Shown here one piece after another: positions 45,901-58,055 of a DNA stretch of 64,000 nucleotides. Under the pieces are notes generated by a model. It did no database searches. It saw nothing but the letters and a program-made list of their open reading frames with translations, and was not told the origin of the DNA. Location of the stretch: positions 1 through 64,000 of the forward strand of contig JAIWZP010000032.1 in the NCBI GenBank assembly GCA_025201375.1, read 5' to 3'. The position numbers and the translations under genes were made by a program. Source of the DNA: Gongronella butleri. Its lineage: Eukaryota > Mucoromycota > Mucoromycetes > Mucorales > Cunninghamellaceae. Within the stretch, counting starts at the first letter, position 1. The number at the start of each line of letters is the position of its first letter.

Positions 45901-47978
45901 ACATTGCCCAATTCTTACTTTATATCATATCACACAATTCAAGGTAGGGCACTCTGCCCCACTTCCGTGTATCCCCCCTATTTTTTTATCTTTCTCTGAC
46001 CATCTTTCCAAATTCTAGGTCGCCCTGTCTCACTCTAATATCATATTCACGTTTATCCCCGCGTTCCCATTTACTGCTTTTATTCCTTGATATCATAAAT
46101 CCTCTTTTTCTCACCAAGTTCTCTGGCAGTTCGAGTAAAAAAATACGTATCACCCTCTTGACCTCTCTTTTCTTCTTTTTTTTCATGAGACAACTGTCAA
46201 AATGTTGTTGTGCAATCATAGCTGACCAAAAAGTGGCTGAAAATCGTGCCTTTGTGCATTTTCTCGGGCACTTGCTGAAATGCTGACTGATTTTTTTTTC
46301 ACGCTTGCGGAAGCTCGAAATTGCGAATACAAATGGACAAGCATGCCTGACAAATTACAATCGATTACACACCTAGTCACTGAGATCTCAACGCGATCTC
46401 TCCAAAACACAAGCACTTTTGCCGCTTTTTTCACACTTTTGCAAGTTGAACAGTGCGTGTGTGGCACCATCCTGCCATCCGACAATCTGTCATGCATTTC
46501 CACCTCCGCAGGCACGAGAGTGTTCCGAGCGAGTGTCAAAAAGTCGGCGTAACACTACCCAAAACAAAAAAAAAAAAATGCAACATGCCGCTTTTTTTTT
46601 TTTTTTATTTTTATTTTTTTTTTTTTTTTTGCTAAAGACCATTTGTCAAGCCCAACACTTCACCTTTTAGGTGACACTATGAAGAATGCACGACGAGAGG
46701 CGTCAAACGAGCCCACTTTAGCACGCTGTAGACCCCGATTTGAGCAACCTGCACTGTTTTTTCAAAAATGGGCGAAATGGGGCCGCGTCGAAAAATTTGA
46801 AATCGAGGTCCTCGGATATGCGCAAAACTTGGCCACAGTGCAGATCTCATTGAGTGAGCATCAGATGTGCAAAAAAAAACTAGGGTCCATCTACTCAATT
46901 CCGAGGAAAGTGGATATACACGTTTTTCTTTGAGCGCGTCGCGCGAGGCGGGAAAGCGCGATGGCGCGGATCCAACGCATTCATCAGATAGCCATGGCCT
47001 TGGCGCACGCAATACGTGTCGAACAATCGTGTCACTTGGCTGTGTCACGTGCAGCCACGCTTTGAAAATCATGTAAAATGAGTGTCTCGCGGAACCGGCT
47101 TTTTCGTGGCAACTTGCAACCTGATCCCTTGCGATATGTATGAGGGAAACACGCGTCACGCTGTTCTCTCGTTGTGGAATCAATTTTGGGGACACTACGA
47201 CGCGTTTTCACCAACTTGCCCCTTGCACGAAAATGAGACCTTTTTCCACAACAATTGCCGTTTACGAGCCAATGGCCAAGCTGACTCAGTTCGCTGACAC
47301 CGTGGTCGTTCGTCATTGTTGATGCCCTGTTACGGGTCAACATGGGAGTGCATTTGGAGCACTTTGATTTTCCCGTTTTTGCCATCCTGAGTATACCCCA
47401 GGTAAAAATCATGATTTTCGAAATTTGTGTTTCCTCGACACTCTGGGCATCGTAGACCCTCGATCAGCGGCTCATTCGAAAGAGCTTGGTTTTCCGCATC
47501 AAATGGGTCATTTTTTTCCAAGAACAAATGTACCTTTGCCTGGATTTTCTTTGTTTGCGCGATTTAACGGCAGAAAAGTGGCGGTACATGCTACCTGATG
47601 CTACAGACCGTGCGTTAAGAAGTGGGAGCGGTGCAAGAGAGGCACAGGCTTCTACGGGCATGTTGGAGCGAGGGCAGCGCGAGGGTAGCCTACATTTTTA
47701 ACAGACTTTGGGCGCGTTTGACGCGTTGTGTACGCGCGTTGATATCCTTTGCATTCAAAAACATTCAACGGCGCGCCAATGAATAGTGGATATTCTGTGA
47801 GGGCACGTTCATTGACCGGTACGGCTAGCTGGCTGCCTCTCTTTTCAACGAGCTGCCACTTTTTTGGCCCGCTGCCACTTTTTTTTTTTTTTTTTTGGGT
47901 TCCTTTCCCTCCGGGCCCTTTTTTTTTTTTTTCCCTCGTTTTTTCTTCCCCTCTTTTTTAATTATTTTTTTTTGGCCA
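45901..47978. other. Non-coding spacer
   Basis: Several short ORFs without protein character. T runs near 46590-46630 and 47880-47932, the last in the promoter of the PPR gene. Confidence 0.55.
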
Positions 47979-50084
47979 ATGCTGCTTGTCAATGTGGTGG
48001 GGCGGTTGCGCGCTTTGCCGCGGCATGGCGCATGTGCCCATACGATGGCAGCAGGCAAGTCCTTGTCTCGTCGTGGCAAGAGTTTGGCAGCGCAGCCATT
48101 GCAGGCTGCGATCCGACAAGGGCGGCTTTGCGATGCGCAAGGGCTTTTATATGCGGGTCTTGATCGGCACAAGGTGTGGCGGCCTCTGTTGAAATTGGCC
48201 AAGGGGAGCTCCTCCTTTGAGGATTTGGACTGGATGCAGCGTATGGTTGTGGACAAGGAGATGGTCCACAAGGCCGGGCTTGAGCCTGACGCGTTTGACT
48301 ATTACCAGGTGATTGTGAGCCTTTGTTTACATGGGCAGATGGCGCAGGCCGAGCGAGTGGTGCAGACAATGGAGGCGCGCGGCATTCCACGCACGGCTTT
48401 GACGACAAATGCACTTTTGAGCGGCTACAAGCGACGAAACGAGGTTAGCAAAGCGCGTGCCTTGCTCGAAGCGACACCCAGCGACCAATTGGACATTGTG
48501 TCGTACAACACGGTGCTGGCCATGCTGACCAAGAATCAAGAATTCGACGCGGCCATGCAGCTGTACCGACAATTGCCAAAGATGCCCGACAGATACACGT
48601 ACGCAACAATGCTTCATATCGCCACTCAGACACACAATGCACCGTTTGGCACGTCCATCTTGCCGCGGCTCTTGTTTCCAGGCGCGAAAATCGATACAAC
48701 CACACTCAACACGGCGCTCGCGTTTCAAATCAACGTGCTTGGTGCATGGGACGATGCGCTGGATCTCGTGGAAAAACATATGCACGTCGCTGGCGACGCG
48801 ACTCGGCGCCTTTTGCAATCATCCGATCCATCCTTGTCCACGCATGGACGCGCATTGGCCATGGCGTCGCGTATCCATGGCAACGACTACGCATCCAGAC
48901 CCGATGCATCGACTTTTTCGTTATTGGTATCGATGCATGCACACACAAATCAGCTTGGCACGGCTCTGGACAAGATGATCGCGGCCATTGACACGGTCCA
49001 GCCCGACGACCAGGCACTCAGTGTAATGATGGGCAATTTGGGCCACGGCGCCGCCATGGTTTCTTCCAAAGACGTTGAACGCGCCATGACACGCGTCGAT
49101 CAGTCACACCCATTATCGTTAAAAGGCAACAGCAACAACAATGAGATCAGTATGGCACGCGTCCTTGCCTTTTTGGTTTCTCCGCCTGTGCCCCTGTCGA
49201 CGATGGTGTACAATGCATTCTTGCACCGTGTCGCAAGGCAGGGTCGTGTGGATCTTGCTCAATGGGTGTACGATCGGATCTTTCGAAAGGATATTCAGCG
49301 TGTGGCGGATGTGGTCACGTATACCCACCTTGCCGCGGCTTACATTCGTGCAGGGCAGCCCGATGAGGCGATGGCCATGTACTATGTGCTTCGCGACAGG
49401 CATCCGGACCCCATTGAACTGGATGTGCGATTTTATACCATTGTGATCAATGCCCTGACACGCGTTGCCACGCCCCAACTCGATTCTGCCCTGCAGCTCT
49501 TCGCCGACATGAGGCAATTGCGCGTCCAGCCCAACAATTACACATATACCTCGCTGTTGCACGCATGCGCCCATGCTGGAGATGCCGACGGACTCGCCAC
49601 CATCCATCGATTACTAAAAATGGACATGCAGCTCGATCCCGATGTGCGTGTGTACAATGCCCTGATGAATGGCTACAGCCGCACCGACCAGCTCGACCAA
49701 GTGCTCTTTGTGTGGGACACCTTGTTGGCCGAACGCAAGTTTGATGCCGCATCCGTTGCCATTGTGCTCGATGCCTGCGGCCACAATGGCGCCTACCGCC
49801 GCGGCGTCGCCATCTGGCACCTCCTGCGCGACCTCCCTGGCTTTGTCCTCAACACAAATCACCACAATTCCTACATTGAGTTCCTCTGTCGCGTCGCGCC
49901 TGCAGAAGACCCGCTTGGCCGCTGGATGTGCGCCGCAGATGTCATTGGTGAAATGCACGCCTCAGCACCACCCGATGCAAAGACATACAATACACTCGCA
50001 AGCTTTGCACGCAAGTACGACATCCGCTCACATCCGCTCGTCAACCAAACCCTAGATGCTTTGTCCAAATCCATAAAAAAGTGA
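47979..50084 (+). CDS. Pentatricopeptide repeat (PPR) protein, probably mitochondrial
   Basis: RNA-binding helical-repeat protein; fungal members serve mitochondrial RNA processing or translation. Single exon, 701 residues from the ATG at 47979, chosen because upstream sequence is a T-tract. The N-terminus is basic and Arg/Ser-rich (MLLVNVVGRLRALPRHG), fitting a mitochondrial presequence. At least ten 35-residue repeats can be seen, e.g. LDIVSYNTVLAMLTKNQEFD, ADVVTYTHLAAAYIRAGQPD, VQPNNYTYTSLLHACAHAGD and LDPDVRVYNALMNGYSRTDQ. Being intronless contrasts with its neighbours. Converges with the acetyltransferase, 163 bp apart. Confidence 0.92.
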   Translation: MLLVNVVGRLRALPRHGACAHTMAAGKSLSRRGKSLAAQPLQAAIRQGRLCDAQGLLYAGLDRHKVWRPLLKLAKGSSSFEDLDWMQRMVVDKEMVHKAGLEPDAFDYYQVIVSLCLHGQMAQAERVVQTMEARGIPRTALTTNALLSGYKRRNEVSKARALLEATPSDQLDIVSYNTVLAMLTKNQEFDAAMQLYRQLPKMPDRYTYATMLHIATQTHNAPFGTSILPRLLFPGAKIDTTTLNTALAFQINVLGAWDDALDLVEKHMHVAGDATRRLLQSSDPSLSTHGRALAMASRIHGNDYASRPDASTFSLLVSMHAHTNQLGTALDKMIAAIDTVQPDDQALSVMMGNLGHGAAMVSSKDVERAMTRVDQSHPLSLKGNSNNNEISMARVLAFLVSPPVPLSTMVYNAFLHRVARQGRVDLAQWVYDRIFRKDIQRVADVVTYTHLAAAYIRAGQPDEAMAMYYVLRDRHPDPIELDVRFYTIVINALTRVATPQLDSALQLFADMRQLRVQPNNYTYTSLLHACAHAGDADGLATIHRLLKMDMQLDPDVRVYNALMNGYSRTDQLDQVLFVWDTLLAERKFDAASVAIVLDACGHNGAYRRGVAIWHLLRDLPGFVLNTNHHNSYIEFLCRVAPAEDPLGRWMCAADVIGEMHASAPPDAKTYNTLASFARKYDIRSHPLVNQTLDALSKSIKK

Positions 50085-50247
50085 AAACAATTGGGCAAAT
50101 TTTTATGTGACGTCTATGATAAAAGTACATTACAAAAGAGAGAGTGGGAACTAGAAAGTCGGGATCAAGGGGAGATGGGCGAGGCATTGGGGCGATTAAA
50201 AGAGAAAAAAGCGGAGTTGTCGATTTCTCCACTTTTTTTTTTTTTTT

Positions 50248-50763
50248 TTACATGTTGGCGAGGGCGTCGAGCGAGCCGCCGTCGACACGGTGGATGACCC
50301 ATTCGTTGTGGGGCTTGGCGCCAAGGCTCTTGTAGAATTGCAAGCTAGGCTCGTTCCAATCGAGGACGACCCATTCGTAACGTCCACACTGGCGCTCCTT
50401 GGCAATGACCGCCAGTTGCACAAGCAGCTTCTTGCCGATGCCGAGACCCCGGAATTCAGGGTCGACAAACAGATCCTCCAGGTACAGGCCGGGGCGGCCG
50501 ACAAACGTGCTAAAGTTGTGGAAAAACAGCGCAAAGCCCACAGGCACGCGAGCCGTGTCTGCGTCGCGCTGGCAATACGCAATCACCACCTCGGCGTACC
50601 GCTGGGGACCGTCAAACAGGTTCTGCAGCAAGATCTCCTCGGTTGCAACCACCTCGTGCGAAAGCTTCTCGTACGCAGCCAGCTTTTTGATGAATTGCAA
50701 AATCAAGGGCACATCGTTGCGCGTGGCGGGCAAGATTTCAACAAGAGGATATGTGACGGCCAT
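50248..50763 (-). CDS. GNAT acetyltransferase, diamine (spermidine/spermine or thialysine) type
   Basis: Transfers acetyl from acetyl-CoA to a small amine. Single exon, 171 residues from the ATG at 50763; the frame upstream is a hydrophobic read-through of a T-rich leader and is not used. Family marks: LPATRNDVPLILQFIKKLA, PGLYLEDLFVDPEFRGLGIG (strand 4 and the acetyl-CoA loop with RGxGIG), WVVLDWNEPSLQFYKSLGA and the closing EWVIHRVDG. This is the SAT1/SAT2 group, whose members act on polyamines or thialysine. An A run begins at the stop codon itself (TAA then more A). Confidence 0.9.
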   Translation of the reverse strand: MAVTYPLVEILPATRNDVPLILQFIKKLAAYEKLSHEVVATEEILLQNLFDGPQRYAEVVIAYCQRDADTARVPVGFALFFHNFSTFVGRPGLYLEDLFVDPEFRGLGIGKKLLVQLAVIAKERQCGRYEWVVLDWNEPSLQFYKSLGAKPHNEWVIHRVDGGSLDALANM

Positions 50764-51758
50764 GGTGGAATGTAAATACAAAGGGAGAAGGGCAGGGTAA
50801 AAAGAGAAAGAAAAAAGATGGAAAAAAAGAAAGAAAAGGACAGAATGGCACAGAAAGAAAAAAAAAAAAAGGGTCATTATAAGTGGATGCTGATTGGCCG
50901 ATGACTCAATCGCTACCAGGCAATCGTCGGTCTTATTACCGATTGGGTTTTTGCCAGATCAAAATCGCTCCTCTTTTGTGTGCCCTGTCACGGTTGACCA
51001 GCCAAAAAAAAAAAAAAGTGCCTGCGGCAATGATGACAGAAGAGGCAAAAAGTCATCCTCGCAATAATCACATTTGATCCAAAAAGGTGCGCCATTGTTG
51101 AGCTTTTATCTGGCTGCGCCGCCCATGCATAAAGAGTGATGAACATTAAAAAAAAAAAAAAAAAAAAAAAAAGGAACCCTCGCCTCATTGGCCAATGGGC
51201 GCCATTCTGACTCCTTTGATCACATTGGACGTGTTTCATCGAGAAAGCCGGCGAGCCGGTGTGAGCCAAGCAAGGTACACGCTGTTCTTCCTTATTTTTT
51301 ATATTATTGGAATTGACGCGTGCGTGGTGCCCACGGAGCATGACAAACCGAACAGATAACAGCGTGAGCCTGAGAAAGACAGCGGGGGCGCATGTGTTAC
51401 GACTTGCGCGCGGGGCGGCCCAATCATCGTGCGTGATCGTAACCTAGCAGCCGGATTCCCACATGTGAGCTTTTATGATACACTATTTCGACAAAAGATA
51501 GGGTTCGCTATGATCGTTGTGCGGTGGCAATGGTTGCACCAGCCGCGGGGGGAGACAAGAGAGGGGGGCGTGGCGCCAGCCTGTGGCACAAGCAGGCCTG
51601 GAGATGCCCTTTTTTTACCACGATTCGTGAGAAAATGCAGAAAATCAAGGCCCGCACGTATTTTAAAAAAAAAAGGGAGAGCTCCATTGCCCAACCAGCC
51701 ATCACTTTGTTTCATCGCTCTTTTTTTTCGCTTTTATTTTTTTTTCTTTTTTTACAAA
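50764..51758. other. Divergent promoter region
   Basis: Between the acetyltransferase (minus) and AASS (plus). A runs at 51001-51015 and 51149-51172, C/T-rich near 51720-51755. No gene found. Confidence 0.5.
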
Positions 51759-54700
51759 ATGTATACTTTTGGTGCGTTAAAAGCCATGCGACGATGCTAC
51801 ACCACGTCATCCAGGCACTACAAATACCATGGCAGCCATTCGTCACCGTCCACGGGCGGCTACCGGTCCTTGGGGCTCCGCCGCGAAGATAAGAGCCGCT
51901 GGGAACGACGCGCACCGCTCACACCTGCTGCGGTCCAGCGCCTGATTGACGAAACAGGCACCCAGGTCTATGTTCAGCCAAGCACAAAGCGCATCTTCAC
52001 CGATAGCGAGTACCAAAAGGTACGAAGAACAAAGGGAGAAAGAGAAAAAATTGGGAAACAAAACACATTGACGTCTGAATTTTGTCCAAAATAGGCGGGT
52101 GCCATTGTGACCGAGGACCTGTCATCGGCCGATATCATTCTTGGCATCAAGGAAGTACCCACTGAGTCTCTCTTAAAAGACAAGACGTATGTGTTCTTTT
52201 CGCACACGCACAAGGGCACGCCATCCAACATGCCCATGCTGCAGAACATCCTCGACAAGGTAAAACAACCAAAAAAAGAAACAAAAGGGGGAAGACGCGT
52301 GCGGCACAAAAATGCCGTGGGAAAAAAAACGACAGGCCAAACTCACGCGCGACCACATGATCACCTCCCCCTTTAGAAAATTCGTCTCATTGATTACGAG
52401 CTGATGAAGGATGGACACAAGCGTCTCGTCGCTTTTGGCGAATTCGCAGGCAAAGCAGGCATGATCGACACGCTGCACGGCATGGGTCATCGCTTCTTAG
52501 GCATGGGCCACAGTACGCCGTTCATGGTAAAAAAAAAAAAAAAAAAAAAGATATCAGGCGTGCTGACCACCTTTTTTTTTCTTTGTTTTTTGCTTTTTGT
52601 TGCTTTTAGTACCAAGGCATGGCACACACGTACCCGTCCCTGGCGTCGGCCAAGCTATCTGTCAGCCAATTGGGCAATTTGATTGAGGACCAGGGCACGC
52701 CATCGTCGTTTGGTCCGCTTGTTTTCGCATTTACCGGGGACGGCAATGTTGCGCACGGCGCCATGGACATTTTTAAGGAGCTGCCCCACGAAATGGTCGC
52801 CCCCGAGGACCTGGCCAAGCTGGTCAAGGACAAGAGTAAAGTCTCGCATTCGATTGGTGAAATGCGTGAGGCTGATTTTTGTATTTTTATTTTTTTGGAC
52901 AGATCCGCGCCTAAACAAGGTGTACGGGACGCATCTGGATGTGCATCACTACATGGAAAAGGCCGGTGGCAAGCCCATGGAAAATTACGATGAGTATTTG
53001 CACAAGCCCGAGCTCTTCCACTCACGCTTCCACGACAAGATCGCACCTTTTGTCAACACAGTCGTCACCGGCGCTTACTGGGACAAGCGCTACCCGCGCC
53101 TCTTGACCAATGAACAATTGCGCGAGATCCAGCTCAAGCAGCAACAGGGCCAAATCTTGCCTGGCAAGATGATGGCGCTGGGCGACATTGTGTGCGATAT
53201 CAGGGTAAAAAAAAAAAAAAAAAAAAAGAGTATCAGCAACATCTCATCCTCGTTTTCAATAGGGCGCGTTCGAGTGTCTGTCGCACAGCACGTCCATTGA
53301 CAATGGCTTCTTTTACTATGACGCCATCAAGGATGTCGAGCACCAAAAGTAAGCAAAATGGGGGCTAGCATGACGATTTTGCGACATCCATTGACTCCTG
53401 CTCTTCCTCCCCCCCCCCGTTTTTTTTATAGTCCTGAGGGCCCTGGCATTCAGGTGATGGGCATTGACATTCTGCCTGCCGAGCTTCCTCAAGACAGCAG
53501 TCAATTCTTCAGCGAAAAGTTGTACCCTCACTTGAAAGAGATGGTAAGGCCATCTTTTTATGATGAAGATGATGATGATTCGCGTGCTCATATTTTTTTT
53601 ATAATCAGATCCAGCCTGGCAAGTCGCCACGCGAGTGGTCGCCGACGCTGCGCAACTCGATTATTGCCGAGGACGGCAAGTTGACTGCGGAGCATCAAGA
53701 TTTGACGCGTCAATTGCCAGCGCAAAAGAAAAAGGTGCTTGTTCTTGGCTCCGGGATGGTGGCCGGCCCGCTCGTTGACCATCTGACGCGCCGCAAGGAT
53801 GTGCACATGGTTGTTGCTAGCAACATGCTGCCTGAGGCGCAGAAATTGACAGCATCGCACGACAATGCCGAGGCCATTGCCCTGGACATTGCCGATAACA
53901 ATCAGCTGCAAGCGTGCATCGAACAAGCTGATGTCATTGTCAGGTACGAGCCTCTCTCTCTCTCTTTTGTTTCAATCCATGATGGTCAACTGATCCCATT
54001 TTTGTTCCAATTTTTTAGCTTTGTGCCTGCCTTTTTGCACACCAAGGTGGCGGACATTTGTATTTCCAAGCGCAAGCCCATGGTGACGGCGAGCTACGTG
54101 TCGCCCGAGATGCAGGCGCTGGAGCAGCGCGCCAAGGATGCCGGTGTGGTCATCATGAACGAGGTCGGGCTCGACCCGGGCATCGATCACATGTCGGCCA
54201 TGAAGATCATTGACGAATGCAAGCAGCAGGGCAAAAAGGTGCGCTCGTTTGTGTCGTGGTGCGGTGGTTTGCCTGCGCCGGACGCGTCCAACGTGCCGCT
54301 GGGTTACAAGTTTAGCTGGTCGCCACGTGGCGTGCTGACGGCCAGCGGCAACGACGCCGTCTATTGGGCCAATGGCAAGGAAATCAGCATCAGCGGCGAT
54401 GACCTGCTAAAGAACCATTTCCCGCGCGTTGAGACTGCGTACCGCGGCTTTGTCTTTGAGGGTCTGGCCAACCGCAATGCCCTCGGCTATGCCGACATTT
54501 ATGGTCTTGGCTCCCTTGATCAGATGGATACCATGTTCCGCGGCACACTTCGCTACCAGGGCTACTCGGATTTGCTCTATGCGTTCAAAAAGCTTGGGTT
54601 CTTGGAGATGAAGACGCCTTTGGACCTCAAGACCTGGGTAAATTTGCTTGTTTTTTCTCGGTATTGTCCATCCTCCTCGCTCACCTCTCTCTTTTTTTTT

Positions 54701-55334
54701 TTCTTTTGATTATTGTAGGCTCAATACTTTGATTACATGGTGCCGCGCGTGCCTCTGGGTCAAGCGCTGGCAACTAACCACCAGGGCATTATCGACCAGG
54801 TGGCTGAAGCTCTGGCGTTCTTGCGCAAGGGTACCGATGCCATGGCTTTCCCCGCCGACCAGAAGCTCGCCGCTCTCGACCTCTTCTCTGTCTTGCTCAC
54901 CAAGCAACTCAGCTACGCACCTGGCGAGCGTGACATGTGCGCCATGCATCACGAATTCGGCATCGAGGATGTCAATGGCAATCGCGTACGCAAAAAAAAA
55001 AAAAAAAAAAAAAAAAAAGACCAAAAAAAAAGCAAGTTCAATGCGCTCATCTTTTGCTCGATCTTTTTAGGAAACACTGACGTCGACCCTTGTGCAATTT
55101 GGCGAGGAGAATGGTACGACATCGATGGCCAAGACAGTGGGCCTGCCTGCGGCAATGGCAACGGAGCTTGTGCTGGATGGCCGCATCCAAGAGCCTGGTG
55201 TTCACCGCCCCGTTCAGCCGCACGTGTACCTGCCCATCCTGGAGCAATTAGAAGACCTGGGCGTCCGCTTTGTCGAGCAATCCAAGCCCTACGTCGCCGC
55301 CAACCTAGAGGCCACTGGCAGTGGCATTTGGTAG
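51759..55334 (+). CDS. AASS: Bifunctional lysine-ketoglutarate reductase / saccharopine dehydrogenase
   Basis: First two steps of lysine breakdown: lysine + 2-oxoglutarate to saccharopine, then to aminoadipate semialdehyde + glutamate; mitochondrial in animals. Eleven exons (51759-52019, 52095-52259, 52377-52526, 52610-52835, 52903-53204, 53263-53348, 53432-53543, 53609-53943, 54019-54637, 54719-54985, 55071-55334) sum exactly to 928 residues, close to the 926 of human AASS. An Arg-rich presequence (residues 1-30) precedes the LKR domain: [39 protein letters not shown]-like [12 protein letters not shown]. The SDH domain begins at [20 protein letters not shown] and has [19 protein letters not shown] and [12 protein letters not shown]. 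Fungi normally carry separate LYS1 and LYS9, so the fusion is notable. Confidence 0.96.
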
Positions 55335-55381
55335 ACTCCTTTTTTTTTTCCTCCTTGTTTTCCTATGCTTTTAATTTGTAA

Positions 55382-55387
55382 AATAAA
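55382..55387 (+). terminator. Poly(A) signal of AASS
   Basis: AATAAA 48 nt after the stop. Confidence 0.5.
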
Positions 55388-55909
55388 AGAACACGCTTGC
55401 TTTACATCAAAAAGTGCCCTGATTTCTTCGAAAATAATAATGCATTAAACGATGAACGAGAAGAAATAATGATATGTACCGGTAGATCGTTCAAAATGTT
55501 GTATCATATATCATACAAATCAATCGTGCTGTTGTTGTGTCTGCTGTCTCTAAGATATGATATTGTTCATCTTTTGATGTGGCAGTTGCAGATCATCTTG
55601 GACTTTGACGTGGAGGTTCTTGTTAGACGGCATTCAGTAAGAATTTCATGGTGTGATAGCCGGAGAAGCGGGCACCAATACTGTAAATGCTAAGAAAAAA
55701 ATGCACCGCTTGTTCCACGACGCTGATTCTGTAGTCACAATGTCACGTACCTCTCAAAAGTTGGTCAGATCATTGATGGCCCTTGCTGCAATCACCAAGC
55801 GTGCCATATTACTTTTAAAATAGTCTGTAAGCGACCGATAAATGAAAATAAGAACTATTATTTTCAAGATTTGTGATTTTATATGCAAATGCCGTGCATG
55901 GTCCGTTCA

Positions 55910-56340
55910 TGTGTCAATCTCAGTGGACAGAAACCGACGCGAGCTACCATTTCAATGCCTGAAGCATCGCGCTACACTGCACAAAAACGTACACAACATT
56001 TGCCTTTTAAAAACCAAAGAGCGCGTTTTTCAGACTTTGCCGGCTTGCTGTGCCTCCAGAAATTTTTTTACAGCCTGCTCGCCCGCCAATGAAAAACGCG
56101 TCGCGGCATAAACTACTACGGCCTAGTGCTCAAGACGGACCCGCCCGATTTTTTTTTTGGATTCGAAAATGCCAAAACCCTGACATTTGTACTATGTTGC
56201 ATTCATCTCGCCATCTGCATGGTCGGCCCCGCTCGAAAATTGCTGCATCGCAATCAGCGCAAAATTTGCAACAAAAAAGCTTAAACCCCCAAAGCGCTAC
56301 GACCACTTTTGAAAAATTCAGGGGTCACACATCTAAATCC
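55910..56340 (+). repeat. Interspersed repeat family B, copy 2
   Basis: Partner of 21990-22420, direct orientation, roughly 80% similar by eye. Confidence 0.8.
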
Positions 56341-57899
56341 CAAAAACGGGTAAATTCGAACTCCGAGTGATCAATGCAGCCCAAACAGGTAATTCCGACA
56401 GTTTGCTATTGGCAGACACAATGACAGGTCGCCCCAAGTTAAGAAAAATATTTAAAAAGCAACGCATGAACGCCGATCGACTGGGGAAAATCGCCTACTT
56501 TGTGGCAATTTTTTTAGCAAAAATTTAAGATTTGACACTTCCAAATTAAGGTGCGTGGATTGCATGGGATTTTTTATTTTTTTTAATTTGCACATTTTTG
56601 TGCGCTGACTGGGCTGCAGCTTGTGAAATGACCGATGCAAAAAGTTAAAACCCAAGCTAGCGCACTGCAAGTCATTCCATTAGATGCTTTGCGCCCTGTT
56701 TGTTAGTAAAACTGGAATAAAAATTACAAGTTTATTAGACCGTTGTCAAGCAAAAAGCAATCAAAGTTTTTGATGAAAAGGTGAATTTTCTCTGCGAGTT
56801 TTAGCCAACCATCGATGAAACTAGTCTCATTCGATAGAGATGCAAGAGGTGCCTTCCACATGTTAAAAGCACCGTGTGTAGTCTAATCCGTTGACGAGAA
56901 CATCGAGTTTGAAAAACTTTGAAATGTTTGAATGGCTTTCACAAGCGTACAAAGTTCACACATCGGTTAAACAAACATACTGGAAATGACATCTGAGCGT
57001 GTCTCTTTTGAATGGTGACAGTTTCATGGCGATCAAAGAAGGATTTGACCAAGACCTGTGAAAATTGTGAAAATGTCGACGTTTTTGATTTATCGGCATA
57101 GCGACTCCATAAACCTCTGGTTTTTAATGGCATGTGAAAAAATACACGACAAAATGGCCTTTTGCAAAGATTTGAAGGCGATCCACTGTCATGGTTTGAG
57201 GTGTCTAAGATTGCATTTGTGAAAATCTTTGAAAAATTGGCAAATTGTCAACAACTCCACGGGCTGGTCTCTGTGTTTAATGATTTTTGAAAATAAACGC
57301 GCGGAAATGACCAAATGGTATTGATTTGGCAATGCTCCAATCCTTGTCTTTGGCGTTCAGATTGAATTTGCAAGTTTTTGTGAAATTGGCGATTGCCTCG
57401 ACAACAACCTGATCGATCTCCGGCTTGCAATTTTTCTGAAAAAAGAGGCACGAATTGACCATGTGGTGAAATTTCTCGATGATTGATGCACGATTTAACC
57501 GCGGAATGATTTTTAACGCGCTACAGTCAAATTTTCAGCAATGTCAAATTTCTCGTCGAGCCAGATGATTGGTGTCGGGGTTTTAATTTTTTCTGAAAAG
57601 AGAGGAGCCAAATCCTACAGTATAGATGGGAAAGTTTCGTGGCGCTGCAATGAATTCTTGGTGGTGAAATGATTTTTTCGAATTTTAGAAAAAGTTGCTG
57701 GTCAGGTCAAAATGCTCCTGGAGGGTCCTTTTATTTGATTGACTGAGGCCCCAAGAAAACTGAAATCCGTTTGGCAACCAACACATCGGCGCTTTGAGAG
57801 TCATCTTATTTGATGCATTGTCCCCAGCTTTCTAAGCAAATCTGCATTAAAAATTGGGGGTTGACTTGGCGGATCACGAGCAAAATGCGATCAAGTCAA

Positions 57900-58055
57900 A
57901 ATTTAGAAACTTCATGGATTTCTCGACCAGTTTTGGTCGCACGCCACTGAAACTTTTTTCAATTGACGGAGAATCAAATTCTGCATCTTTTGTCACTGCA
58001 AACCTGCTGTGGGCCGCCTTGTTTCTTCCCGAGAAAATTGGAGTTGAAATTTTAA
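57900..58055 (+). repeat. Interspersed repeat family D, copy 2
   Basis: Partner of 34205-34350, same orientation, more diverged than families A-C. Confidence 0.55.

Noticed and set aside
48327..49958. Long minus-strand ORFs under the PPR gene
   Set aside because: Antisense shadows; the plus frame has clear PPR repeats from end to end.
50764..50877. N-terminal extension of the acetyltransferase (MTLFFFFF...)
   Set aside because: Translation of a T-rich leader; homologous start is the internal Met at 50763.
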